Shown in pieces: positions 23,701-35,400 of a stretch of DNA of 64,000 nt. The notes under the pieces are model-generated. The model was given only the letters and a program-made list of their open reading frames with translations. It did not search any database and was not told the DNA's origin. How positions within the stretch are numbered: the stretch's first letter is position 1; each line of letters begins with the position of its first letter. The stretch is from Saxidomus purpurata (taxonomy: Eukaryota > Mollusca > Bivalvia > Venerida > Veneridae), in NCBI GenBank assembly GCA_022818135.1, contig JAFMSR010000010.1, positions 36,511,757-36,575,756 on the forward strand, in the 5' to 3' direction. The translations under genes were made by a program, and so were the position numbers.

Positions 23701-26700
23701 CAATATGGCTGCCAGAGCAAGAATTAGAAGTTCATAAAATGTCAGATCTTTGATTGCTTGCTGGATTAATTAGGGTGCTGTTTAATGCACTCATGTCATT
23801 GGTCTGCTGGTGTGGTGGTTCCTGTGAAAATCTGCTGACAGGACTTGAACCTTGGACTGTCAGGTGAGTAGTTCAAAGCTCTGCTCCTACACCATTGTGC
23901 CTCCCTGAGTTCTGGTCAATAAGAAGAGAATACTTCCTCTTAAAGTCATCAACATAATCTTATTGTAACAAAAAATGTATCTTATTTTCTGTTACACAGG
24001 TTGAGTGCCACTTACACCTGGCAAACTCCCAGCTATTGAATTATTGTCAAGAGAATGGAGTTGTAATGCAGGCGTATTCCCCTCTAGGATCTTCTGGTAA
24101 CAAAACGTCAGTACTTTTCAAGTATTAGATGAGAGACATATGTAAATACAAAGATTATGCAGCTTCCATTGTCAGCAGTTATCGAATAAGAATATCATGC
24201 ATGTCTGTGAATGTGACCAAACTTGCTCAATCTGTAGAATTAAAACTTTGAAGATCTTTTTTCTACATATAAAACTAAGACCATTTTACTTTATATCATT
24301 TATAACGAATCTATCTAATTTTTACCCTGCTCATAGCATAGTGATACTGCCTTTGCTGGGGGCAAGTGAGTCCGCCTTGGCAGTCACTGCAGATCATGAT
24401 CTACACTGTTCCGTCAGTAAATTTTCATTGAGAGGCATTGTGAACAATTAACAGAAATGTCCAAATTGAAAGATTGTATGTCTATTTTAGAAATTTAGGC
24501 GGAAAAAAAATATTTGTTTCCAATTTCCCAACCTACCTTTACTGTTAACTGCCAACATTTTTTTTATAAGAAAATTATCAAAAAGATCAATTTTCAAGTG
24601 TTTACGAGCAAAAAAGGCAAAATAAAAACTGTTGACCAAACTTAAATTTTAGGCAAAGAGACTGGATATGAACATATTTTGTTTTTTTTGGTCTTAACAG
24701 GTACACTGTAAACTGAAGACATGAGAAATTTAAATAGTTTTGTAAAAACTGTTGCAAGTAACAAAGGCATTCTCTTTGGATGATAAATAAAATAATATAC
24801 ATGTATATCTCCTTGTATTATTGCAGAGAACCCCCTCCTGCCTGTCTAGAAGAACCTATATTATTAGATATAGCAAAAGCCAAAAATAAGTCGCCTGCTC
24901 AGGTAAACTATTCAGTCTTGTAGAGTTTTTTAAAGCTAAATGTTTTATCTGAAGCAATAGTGTAAATACAACAGGCAGAGATCATCTTGATGTTTAAAAA
25001 ATGACTGGTAAGTCAGGAAAATGCTGACCCTTTTGCAAGTATTTATAGGTTTAAAAGTTGGGATTTACTTGCAGAGAGATTTGGTTAAAACTTGTTGACT
25101 AAGTCCTTGCAACCTCTTTTGAGTACTCTTCATAACCCCCTTTTCAAGTTTGAACCAGTATTTGCAACAAAAGAGCTCATGCGTCAAGATGAGATTCGAA
25201 CCAACAAATTGTCTTGACCTTACCTCCATCATCGGACACCCACGTTTGTTGACTCTGTTACACTCCATACATCACTTGTAAGAAGCCTAGCTGAGTCAAC
25301 AAGGTGTCTTAAGATGCCTTATCTCTTTAGCACAGCTTTTCAAAAGACAGACGCATATTGCCTCATAAATCCTGGAAATACATCAGTTTAGTTACTGCCA
25401 TTACAAAAAAACACTAAGAACAAAAAATATTGCATGTAATCAGAACTTTTCAAACTCCATTTTGCTCTTTTACTTAAAGCTGGTAAAAGGTTAAGGCAGT
25501 GCTTGCTTTGTATTTTCTAGGTGACATTGCGATTCCTTCTACAGAGGGGCTTGTCAGTGGTGCCAAAGAGTGTTAGACCAGAAAGAATACAAGAAAACTT
25601 TCAGGTATTTGAATGCAACAGTTATTTGTTATTATCTATGACATGTACAAATGTACAGATTTACTTTTGATAAATGAGTAGATGTGTGAGAAAACTTGCC
25701 GTTAGATTTTGCTGCTAAGATTTTGCCGGTTCGACCTGTACTTTTGCTGTTTGATTTTCATTATCACTAAGAAGAAAAATATAATCATATGAGGATCAAA
25801 TTATATGTTTTTGAAATGAAAAAGTAAATTCCATGTATACACAAAATGCATTTCAGTCTGTGCTGCTAACAAAAAAAATTTAATAAAAATCAGTTTCTGT
25901 CTTCTTTATCTTTAATTAAAAGATTGATGAAACAAATTTCAGGTTTTTCATCCCTTGCCAGCACATGAACTTTTTTAAAATTGAAGAGATTTTCAGCATA
26001 AGAAATTTAATGGATTGGTTTTAACTTTTATTTTCATGCACATTAATGAGACTTTGCATTCCAGATTTTTGATTTTGAATTGTCGTCTGATGAAATGAAA
26101 CAATTGCAGAATCTTAACACCAACTACAGATTAAATGTTGAAGAGATGTAAGTGTGTTAAGTGTGACATGTTAAAGGGCTGGAGCTAGATGTAGACCTCA
26201 AAGTCTGTAGTCTTGAATATATAACTGGCTTACAACAGAATCCTTTACCCGTTAGTTATATTATCCTCGATTTTCCCCTCTTTTTCCAGTTACTAGTCTC
26301 CAAAGATTGTTGAGGACTTAGGGTTTGCTCAGGTCTGTCTGTCAGTTTGTCCGTCTGTCTGCACTTCATGTCCAGACTGTAACTTCATGAAACTGTGGTC
26401 ATTATGTTCATCTCATCCTGTTATATCCAGTTTTGGACTTTGCATTACAGGTCTTTTAACTCTCATCTTGTTAGAGACATATTTTGAAGTGAAATGACAT
26501 TTTGAACATGGTCTTTATGATATTGGGATAGTGAATTCATACCCCCACCACCCCCACCCCATCCCCTGCAAAAACAAATGTCTTGATATCAATATGGACA
26601 GATCTTTAGCAGGTTGAGGGTTAGACACCTTTTCATTTCTATCCAGAAAGCATTTTCTGCCTTCAGTCTCTTTGTGATCTCTTGAAAGCCAGGTGAGTGT

Positions 26701-28368
26701 TAGAAACTTCGAGACCTCTGGTCATTTCATGAGTAAAAATAATGCTGTATTAAGTTATTTTAAGTTTCTCCTCTCCAGATATTCAATTTTGAGTTGTCCG
26801 CCGATGAAATGAAACAATTGCTAGATCTTAACAAAGACTACAGATTAATTACTCAAGAAGCGTAAGTTGGTAAATCAGTGCATGCAACGTGTTTACTAAC
26901 TCAGTACCGTTAAAAGTGTTATATAGGCTGGTTTTTGTGATAGATGTTAGATTAAAGCATCTGCTACCCCCTGAAAATGGTAGTTAGATTTTATATAATC
27001 CTATTTTTATCAAATTTTGCTATTAAATTTGAATTAACAGCTTCAGTATTATGTCTGGCATTCTATTATTACATAAGACAGATTTTTTCACTAAGTTCTT
27101 GCAGGGATAAATTTGTGTTACCTTAGAACCAGCCTATTTAGCAATTCCTAGTGCTAACCACCCCCCATTTCCATGTGCACCTTTAAATATTTGTAATAGC
27201 TTTAGATGTTAGTTTAGTTTAATTTAGTTTTGTCAGGTAATATATGTGGTAATATATGTGGTCAGAACCAGGAATAGAAAAATTCCAAATTCCTGTGCAA
27301 ATAGATATTGTACACCTCATATTTACCAAATGTTTAAATCACTTAACTGACTTAAATACTGGAATGCTGTCACGAATATAACGACAATTCGAGGGTTGAT
27401 CGCAAACTGGCGCAAGTCCTTTATTCCATACAAGTTCCGACAGTTTTGCAGACTACCCATGAATTGCAAAGTTTACATCCATTTGCTTAGAGGTAATTAC
27501 GTTGAAATCAGTTTAAGACAGTGAGAGTACACTTGATAGTATGTACATGTACAGTACAACCAGTCTCATCCCTCACCTTGTTGTAACTGAAAATTGTCGT
27601 ACTGACAGCAATTTCTTCATCCTGTTAACATGAAAATTTTTAAAAAGGAAACCTAGTTTATCTGATAACCTGCTTTTACCAACATTATCAGAAGGTCCAG
27701 AAAGGCGCTGGGTTAGACAGATTTTACTGTATTAATGAAAGGGAGATAATCAAACATAACATGTGGTTATAATAGGTAGACTGTGCAGATTTCAAGGATT
27801 TTTTAAGCCAGATTATAACTGTTGCATTAAAATGGCAGAGACTTTAATTTATTTTTAAGCATGGAAAAAAAAAAATTGAGAAACTTAACCAAACTTATGT
27901 AGTAGTTAAATAGCAAGGATCTTATCTTTGAGGCCTTATGTTATAAATACACATGTACGTAAATACACGTATATCCAAACTGATACATAGATGCGCAAAA
28001 AGGTACCGTGAATGTACAAACAGTTCCATTACATGTACATGCTGTTTAATATTCAAAATGGTAAATAATTTATATATCTTTGTTGCTCATATGCAATTCA
28101 TTGTATGTGTTATGATACTGAAACTTTATAGAACCAGTGGAGGTACACTTGGTCTATGTTGATATTTACATATAACAATTTTCAACCAATCATGGAATTG
28201 TTGCATTTTCCCATGTGTGAAATCATGTCATTGAATCTCAAATAATTGCAAAGGGTGAGAATAGATACTGGAAGACCCTCAAAAAACTTGAAAATTTATA
28301 AATGAATTGGTATTTTATTTTTCAGTGCCATAGACCATAAATACTACACGTTCAACGATCCGTTCTAA
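17731..28368 (+). CDS. Aldo-keto reductase (AKR1-like), ten exons plus one alternative
   Basis: This is a cytosolic NADPH-dependent carbonyl reductase. Exons: 17731-17817, 19012-19176, 19695-19811, 20638-20715, 22932-23048, 24000-24106, 24827-24902, 25521-25604, then 26065-26147 or 26779-26861, then 28326-28368; GT-AG throughout, 318 residues, the usual AKR1 length. The catalytic tetrad is Asp50 (YRHLDCA), Tyr55 (IYRNE), Lys84 (FITSK) and His117 (LIHWP). Cofactor residues are present: Ser166-Asn167 (IGVSNF), Gln188, Tyr214 and the 2'-phosphate site [12 protein letters not shown] at 264-275. It ends in [10 protein letters not shown], typical of the family. Two oddities are annotated separately: amplified donor sites after exon 5 and duplicated penultimate exons. 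Substrate cannot be assigned because the C-terminal loop differs between isoforms. The start is the only Met in frame before the conserved [14 protein letters not shown]. Confidence 0.96.
18725..18792. repeat. Short tandem duplication in reductase intron 1
   Basis: AGAGCCAGTGATTCTTATAG occurs twice with a period of about 38 bases. The neighbouring stretch (GTGTCCATCTTTTAATTTGG at 18699-18718) resembles the dispersed GATCATGATC repeat family, but the palindrome itself is missing. Confidence 0.6.
21065..21170. repeat. CT-rich microsatellite
   Basis: About 100 bases of interrupted TCTC/TGTC repeats lie in intron 4 of the reductase gene. They follow a possible tRNA-like SINE remnant (about 20950-21060, with TATTTGAGTC as a weak B box). 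Confidence 0.8.
22245..22705. repeat. ~31-bp minisatellite upstream of exon 5
   Basis: About fourteen imperfect copies of a unit built on CATAAACAGTTACCATTTGG plus AATAAAGTTGT lie head to tail in intron 4, ending about 230 bases before exon 5. Copies differ by substitutions and a few short partial units. Confidence 0.85.
22750..22895 (+). mobile_element. Dispersed GATCATGATC repeat, copy 2
   Basis: The palindrome at 22752-22761 sits in GTGTAGATCATGATCAATCT. It is followed about 90 bases later by AATGGTACTGTCCAAATAG and GACAAGTCCATT, the same blocks in the same order as at 24.4 kb and inverted relative to 0.3 kb. The copy ends less than 50 bases before reductase exon 5. Confidence 0.6.
23009..23480 (+). 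repeat. Tandem array of exon 5 end plus splice donor
   Basis: The last 40 bases of exon 5 with its GT donor are amplified. After the exonic copy come eight 45-base units (23049-23408) and two 36-base units (23409-23480). Every unit restores a CAG/GTAYRT-like donor: GT donors are at 23049, 23094, 23139, 23184, 23229, 23274, 23319, 23409, 23445 and 23481, and the one at 23364 is mutated to AT. Forty-five is a multiple of three, so use of a later donor would add 15 residues per unit ([15 protein letters not shown]) in frame, until a TAG at 23352-23354. The first donor gives the normal family sequence. Confidence 0.9.
23830..23910 (-). mobile_element. tRNA-derived SINE relic in reductase intron 5
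   Basis: On the minus strand it begins GGGAGGCACAA and carries a full consensus pol III A box, TGGTGTAGGAG (23884-23894), and B box, GGTTCAAGTCC (23841-23851), at tRNA-like spacing. It lacks a tRNA cloverleaf that I can close, so it is read as a SINE head. Confidence 0.6.
24370..24490 (+). mobile_element. Dispersed GATCATGATC repeat, copy 3
   Basis: The palindrome at 24392-24401 sits in CTGCAGATCATGATCTACAC. It is followed by GTCAGTAAATTTTCATTGAG, GTGAACAATTAACAG and ATGTCCAAATTGAAAGA, matching copy 2 in order. It lies in reductase intron 6. Confidence 0.6.
25150..25262 (-). mobile_element. tRNA-like SINE relic in reductase intron 7
   Basis: The minus strand has a perfect B-box-like GGTTCGAATCT at 25192-25202, with about 65 bases of tRNA-like head before it (A box degraded). 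It matches the SINE-like pieces at 23.8 and 29.7 kb in orientation. Confidence 0.45.
26065..26147 (+). CDS. Alternative penultimate exon 9a of the reductase gene
   Basis: This 83-base exon enters in phase 0 and leaves in phase 2 (acceptor ATTCCAG, donor GTAAGTG). It encodes residues 278-305 starting [14 protein letters not shown] and continuing [14 protein letters not shown] once joined. It aligns over its full length with exon 9b, 18 of 28 residues identical. The family expects exactly one such exon (FDFELSxEDM). Both copies have intact splice sites and open frames, so neither looks like a relic. Confidence 0.9.
26779..26861 (+). CDS. Alternative penultimate exon 9b of the reductase gene
   Basis: This 83-base twin of exon 9a lies 631 bases downstream (acceptor CTCTCCAG, donor GTAAGTTG), with the same phases. 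It encodes [14 protein letters not shown] and [14 protein letters not shown]. Differences concentrate in the last third, next to the C-terminal loop that governs substrate choice in AKR1 enzymes. If both exons were joined, the frame would shift and meet TGA within about 12 codons, so productive use must be one or the other. Confidence 0.9.
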
Positions 28369-28741
28369 AATGAAGGAGATTGTTCAAGAAGGATGTTCCA
28401 GATGAAACAGTATTACGCTCGACCGACAAACCCAGCAATTTCACCAAAGATCGTGCCTTATATGCAACGCATTTACTTGACATTTTACATGCTCAATGGA
28501 TTGCTTGATTTTATAAATCAAAAGCCAACAGCTGTAGACATTTTGCATTGTATTTTTGTGATTATGTAGTAACCATGGTAACTTATAAACTAGAAAAGTA
28601 TCATATCATTGTGTTGTGGCAAAATGTTGTGAGTTTTTATTCAGTTGTTGAAAATTTTTCATAATTCATAAGCAGCTGTAAGTGTTAATGAGCCAAAGGC
28701 TTTTGGTCGGTTTTTAAATAGGAACTTTACTAGTCAATAAA
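28369..28741 (+). terminator. Reductase 3' untranslated region with poly(A) signal
   Basis: After the TAA at 28366-28368, the first AATAAA on the plus strand is at 28736-28741, about 370 bases on. This is the likely end of the transcript. Confidence 0.45.
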
Positions 28742-28759
28742 TATGATGCCAGTAATACC

Positions 28760-31700
28760 ATAACCACACCCATTTGTTGATGTTGCTGTATGAAATAACC
28801 AAAAAAATAATCGTTCAAAGTTCAAACCACATTCGTTGAGTTGTAATTGGTAAAAGTCAAATTCTAATTTGTATTGAAATAATGTTGAATTATAGGAAAC
28901 TATACAAAAAGTTGGTATTTACATCATGTTTTATCAGTGTGAAAGTTATTTTTTTTCGCGAGGTTTTTATTTTCTCGAGGTTTTTATTTTCGCAAATGAA
29001 GCACTACACAAAATCATCAAACTCTCTTAAATAGCAAGAGAGCAATGACCATACATAAAACAGTGCTCACTGGCAAATTCAGAAACTTGTGAATAAAACG
29101 TAAATTTTGAAAATCACAAAATAAACATTAAGTTGTTACAGTACAATGTACATGTATAAGAAACTGAATTAAAACAGTTTTTTACTGGGTATGTAATGTA
29201 GCAGTTCCATGTAAAAAGGGGTGTGGTAATGTTAGATATCATTTCGTCAGTCTTTGACATTTTTGTTTTCACATTTTAAAAGAGACTTAATGTAAAAATG
29301 CTCGTAAGCACTGTTTCAAAGTAACGAGTACAGTTTGATTCAGTCTTGTGAGAGTTATAGGTGTTTTTTCTCCGCCCCTTGTTCTCTCCATTAGTTTTGA
29401 TGTTGAAATATCCTTCAAAATCTAGTTGCAGATGTTCTCCGCAATTATAGCTTTTGTGTATATTTTATGCCACAGCATTTTTATTGGCTTGCTTTCATGT
29501 TTCCGTATTGCTTAGTTTAGCTTATACAATATACCAATCTTTTTGGCTTGATTGTGAAGAAAACTTGAAGCTTATTGAGTCACTCTCGAGTGCCCTTCCA
29601 CAAAAAGCCTTTTCTGGTGTCTTATGTGGAGGTATGATCCAAGTGGGACTCACCCTCAACCTCCAGGATGAGCGGCAGGCACCTTAACCTCTACACCACC
29701 GCTCCCCTATTGCTTACATAGCTTTGGTTTCTATTATAGGCAGATACATGTATTGATGTTATTGCTAAACTGCAAACATTCTTATTGTTTTATATATTAA
29801 TTATATTTACAAATAAGTGTAGTCATTTGTCTTTATATACATTTGTGATGATATCCATTGAGGCCATCTTTTTTCCAGTTGTTTTACACGGCAAGTTTTT
29901 TACCTCTACCGAGGACAGACTTCTGAACTGTTCTAGGTGTGTATAGAAACAGAAGCAGATACACCAGTTTCATTGTCTGCCCTTTCTACATGTATGTACA
30001 GACCTATATACATAAGTGAACATGTATATACGTCTGTGATGTATATGTTACTGGAACGGCTACATATATGGGTAGTGAAAAAGCTCACTCAGGGCTAGTA
30101 CTCTTGAGGGCTGAAAATGAAGCTTATCTTGCTTCGGGAGACTACCATTATCCCCTGCCAGAAAACTTATTTCTTACATTTCGTTCAGACAGAGTTATCA
30201 TGTTGTTGGGACTGTTGAGTTAAATGAAGTTGGCTAAACATGACAGTATTGTTGAAATAGCAGTCTCAAACCTTTTACAACCTGGAAGTAACATTGTATG
30301 CCATGTACTTGGATTGTATGTTTAAAATATATTGTATTATTTACATGTGCATGTAGTATACATTTGTCACATCACATGACAATGCTGGTTAAAGTCAATT
30401 AAAAAGTTCAGTTTTCAATTACTTGAACTTCATGATTATCTTGAACATGTATACTTATTGTTACGCGTTTTAAACTTGGAAAGAATTATGTATGCATAAA
30501 CCTTTCTGTTAAGACATTAATTTATTCCTCAATATCACATCAGGTTTTCTTTCCTTGATTCCAAAATGCACAGACAATATCTAACTCATCAAAACACTTT
30601 CTGCACATTTACAACTTCATCTTATTACAATCAGGTCGGTAACTTATAACTGCCGAGCACGACTTCTGGCTTGCAGTCATTTTTACTTAAATCAGTTGCT
30701 ACGTACAATCACCGCTGTATGCTTTAAGTACAATCACCTGCAGGCTCCCAAGTACATGTTTGTACATCACCGTTGCATTAAGTACACACCACCGGCCCCA
30801 AATCCTCTGTACAGATTGTGAGAGAGAAAAATCTTACGCAAAAATATTCCATGAAGATCAGTATTTTAGCTAGTGAAATATGGTATTGTTATTCATTTTA
30901 CATTTTGCTATATTGCGAGTATTAACATTGTATGACTGATGATTGTTACATAACAAACAGTAAACGTGCCAGTCAAATTTTAGTATCCAAGTGATAAACT
31001 AGAATGTCCTTTTTGCCCTGCGTAGATTTTCTTTACATTCCTAGCATGTTAAATTTCTATCCATTGGCAAGTAGTCTTTATTTATGTGTATATTACTGCA
31101 GCAAAAAAGTATTCTAATCTGCTGTTAACATTGGTGCTGTCTTTTTTAACCCAGGCTCCCAAGTGAATTGGGCAGATATATTGGAACCACTTTGTCAGTT
31201 ACCTTGCACACGTCCTCGGTGATTTTTACATAATGCTAGATAGACTAGGATCACAACCCTTTATTTATTCTCTATTGCAAAACAAGGTCTTACAACTTGG
31301 ATTAATCCCTCTCGAGACACATTCCAGATGAAACCCTTGATTTGCACCCTACTGTAATTAAGAACATGTACATTTCTGGATGTGTACATTTTCATTTTAT
31401 GTGCACACATGTATCATTCAACTGAATTTACTGTTTTAAAACATTTAATGGTCTAAACTGCAGAAAACAAGGTCAGAAAAAGGATCCTGTTTGAAAGTAA
31501 TAACATACAGTCAACCCTGCCCTTGCGACCACCCGAGTTAAGCAACAACCCGACATATGTAATCACTTTATATTCCTCCATTGTAATTTAAGATTAGTGG
31601 TCGCACTGTACATCAATCTTAACTGTTCAATAGCTTTAATATTTTAATACCTTACTTATATGAACTTTGAATTTCATTCCTTATCATTGGTTCTGTAGGG

Positions 31701-32400
31701 GTATTGGCAATATTCAGTGATAGGTGAAAGGATTTTTGTATTTCATATACATTATGCTTTTATGTAGCAATAACTAATCAATGGAAACTTACACTAGTGT
31801 TATCTTCTTTCACTTCCCAAACAGTGCCCTAGTTGCTGGACTTGTAGCTCCTGTCAAGTTGTTTGCGGTGGGAGAGGGGGAGTTTGTATGGGCTCCAACC
31901 TCAAGGGATGTCTGTTTGAATCCCATCATCAGAAGTTAACTGACTTTTACAATCAGTTGTTGCATTGCCAGTAGCAACCAGAACTCAGGGAAGCAGAATC
32001 AAATGTAGTTTTTTAGTTCATCCGAGGCTATTGTGGTTAGCAGTTGTTCGTCATAGTGTGCTTCAACATTTTGCTTCCAACGACTTGTCTAAAAGCCATA
32101 GGTCAATTTTGTTCAAACTTAGTAGAGACAACCTTAAATGATCTTCCAAAACGATTCAAAGAAATGTATTCCAAGCAGAACTCTGGTTGCCATGGCAATG
32201 GAAGAAAGTCTCATCCATGAGCTTACAAATATGGAGCAATACAAATATGGCGCAATACAAATGTGGAGCAATACAAATATAGCAACACTGCTTCAAACTA
32301 GACCTTATTCCCACTAAGAAGAACTTCAAGTTAGTTTCCTGTAACAGAAAATAAAATATTGAAAACAAACAAAAGAAAACACTTAAAAACCGTTTAATAC
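28760..32400. other. Convergent intergenic region
   Basis: It lies between the 3' ends of the plus-strand reductase and minus-strand release-factor genes. No conserved exon was recognised. It includes a SINE-like relic (about 29.63-29.71 kb) and another possible tRNA-like B box (GTTTGAATCCC near 31914). Confidence 0.4.
29630..29708 (-). mobile_element. tRNA-derived SINE relic
   Basis: The minus strand reads GGGGAGCGGTGGTGTAGAGG, containing a consensus A box TGGTGTAGAGG (29688-29698); the B box is degraded. The head strongly resembles the 23.8-kb copy. Confidence 0.5.
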
Positions 32401-32407
32401 AATAATA

Positions 32408-32413
32408 TTTATT
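32408..32413 (-). terminator. Poly(A) signal of the release-factor gene
   Basis: The minus strand reads AATAAA eleven bases after the stop codon of the release factor. Such a short 3' untranslated region is unusual but possible. Confidence 0.45.
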
Positions 32414-32423
32414 TATAATCTGA

Positions 32424-35400
32424 TCAGCTCCTATCCTTTTTCTTCATATGAGCCTGTTCAAACTCTTCTAGAAGAATATTTAAATTCTCCAGGTTAGCTT
32501 CTTCATGAAGTTCTGTTATCATTTTTTCTAGACCATCGCCTCCGGTCATGAATTCTGCCATGTTGTAAAAATTGCGTCCGAGTCTATGATCGGTTATTCT
32601 ATCTTGTGCAAAGTTATAAGTTCGTATCTTCTCTGATCGGTCCTTGTTGCCGACTTGAATTTTTCTTTGGCTGATCGTCTTGGACATTTGTTTTTGATAC
32701 TCCCGCTCATATATTCTGCAATGAGAAAAAAAGAAGTCCTATGATTATTTGAGTTAGACTAATAAATCAACATAGAATTTTTTTTAAACAAAAAAAACGT
32801 GTCTTCCCCCACTATTGTCCCCATTCCTCCCAAAGTTAAAACACTGGTAGGACCACCCCGCCCAAAAATTTCAACTTAACCCCAAAGTGACCCGTAACTA
32901 TACTGTGCACAACTACTACGCTTAGCTGATGCTTGCAAATTATGAAGCACACAAAGATACTGATGCTTCCCACCAATTAACCCATAAAGTTTTATGAAAA
33001 TCCAATAAGGGGTTTTAGCGGACAAGATTTTCAAGTTTCAGACTCCTGTGACCTTGACCTTAATAAAATGACTCCAAATTACAATATGCACAATTAGACT
33101 CCATACTGATGCCTCTTGCCAAAATTGATGAAAATCCAACAAAGGATTTTGGTAGGTAGAGCAGAAAAGTTGAAGCACAGATGGACGGACAGACAGATGG
33201 CACGGGGAATAACGATGTCTCCTTTCAGATGGGTAGAGACATAATAATGTTAAGACTGGAGTTCTATTAACCTAAAACAATGTTGAAGTATGCCTTTCTT
33301 TGAAAGTCAGATTTTTTCTTCATAAAAAGATGGTATTGAAAAGCATTTAGAACATTTAATAGTAACAGAAACTGACACGACTGGAATGAGTTGAATGCTT
33401 CACTCGTTCAATTATTTATTCTAATATTAAAGGGGGTATATATGAAATTTAAACATCAGCAGAGTAATGCACCTTGAAAAAGTATATATTCCAATAATCA
33501 TTTGGGTTTTGTATTGAATTACTATTCACGACAGGTTGGCGACCCCTTTCAGCTTGTTTGGCAGGGGGCATAACAAGAATTACATGTACCACATAGCCCC
33601 CCCCAACCCCCCTGAAATTTTCTCAAAAGTAAGGTTTATATAGCAAATCAGTATAAATATACCAAAATAAACAAAAGAATATACCTAGATCTAAGAATGA
33701 CAAAAGCCATCTCTCTATTTTTGACCTGTGACCTTGACACCTGGCACTCTGCCACAATACCTGTGAGAAAGAAAAAAGTCATTAAACAAACAAAGTTAAA
33801 CTATTTCTCTTAACATGTTTTCTGCTGTTCAGACAAGTGCAGATCATGATCAGACAGTCTGATCATAATCATCACGATAATTCAGTCAATAAATATTCAG
33901 CAGGCACCCTTTTCAACAAATAAACATCCTGTTTAGCCTGAAAGATGGCAAAAGTCCACTTTCGAAAATAAGCGAGGTGGGGGAAAAGCGGATTGGAAAC
34001 AACCTATATTTATTTACACACATGTGTAAACAAATTGACAGAAATAGTCAGTAACTTTTGTTTTATTATTACAAGCTGTAACACTACATATTAGGAAAAA
34101 CGGCAAAATTTAATTCTTTATAATAACACCAAGACCAACAAAAAGCCCTGACTGACTTGACAAAAGCCTAAAATTTTGTCCTACATGAGTAAGACAGCAA
34201 CTTTTTGAAGCAACTCATTTATCCGCTAAATATCCCCTATATACGAGAAAGTGCAACAGAAGAACTGAAGTCATAATACTCTACCTGTTGGTAAATGTTT
34301 GATCCTGACAGCAGTGTTTACTTTATTAACGTTCTGCCCTCCAGGTCCACTAGATCTCATTGAAGTGACATGTAGATCACTGGCTTTTATTGTGACATCT
34401 ATCTGAAATTACAAATTCTCTTCTACAAACGCCTGCTTCACCACTTTTTTTAAAGGAATATTTTGTACTTAACAAACCATTTATTTATAATGTTTTTTCC
34501 CTTTAGTTTAACTTGTGATTCAACAATACAATGTATTTAGTTACATACAGACGGGAACTTTCTCCGACCATTCTTTCATGGGATGGACCAGTGCTCCCAT
34601 CCTCCGTCAGAAGCTGCTAAGTTTATGATAGAGTAAAGACAAGTAGCCATGCTTGAACACATGACCCTCAAAACAGTGACAGGTTAAGTGATTACAAAAT
34701 TGGCGGCCTTAACCAGTTTGCTGGGAAGATGGTTCATTCATATATCTTATAATTAGGTAAGACCAGATAGTTAAGTGATCAGTGCTCTATGAAATGAAAA
34801 TGTGCACTTAAAAAAAAACCAGTTCCAGACTTAAAGAGGCATACCATAAAATTGAAAGCAATACAAACAACCTCAAAATATTTTTCATTCAAATAATTAA
34901 AAGGATTGCCATGGCACCTCAAAGTTTCAGCTAAAAACTCCATCAAATATCGGTAGAATTAACATAATCATAAACACTTGCTCCATAACTTTTGGCAGGA
35001 TAGCGATCTATTATTAAAGGTAGCTATACTGGTACACTGTGCTCCTATTGGAAATTTTATTTATTTATTACTTTATGTACATTTAGCTCCTTTATAAAAT
35101 TTTGAGAAAACAATCTGTTAGCTGTAGGGAATGCACCTTTAAACAAATTAATATGGCCTAAGAAACAGCTGAGTATTACCTCTGTTGGCTGTGGCAGAAT
35201 AGCTACGGAGATTGTACTTGTATGTATACGACCTTTAGACTCGGTCTTTGGTATCCTTTGTACCCTGTGGATGCCCCCTTCGTACTTCAGCTCCCCAAAA
35301 ACACCCTGCCCTTTAATAGCAGCTGATACTTTACGGACACCTTCATCTGCATCTGTATTCCAAATATAAAAAGAAATACAGACGAATGAAAGTAAACACA

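Noticed and set aside
23841..23894. A functional tRNA gene
   Set aside because: A and B boxes are present, but acceptor and anticodon stems do not pair, and related pieces recur elsewhere, so it is a SINE head.
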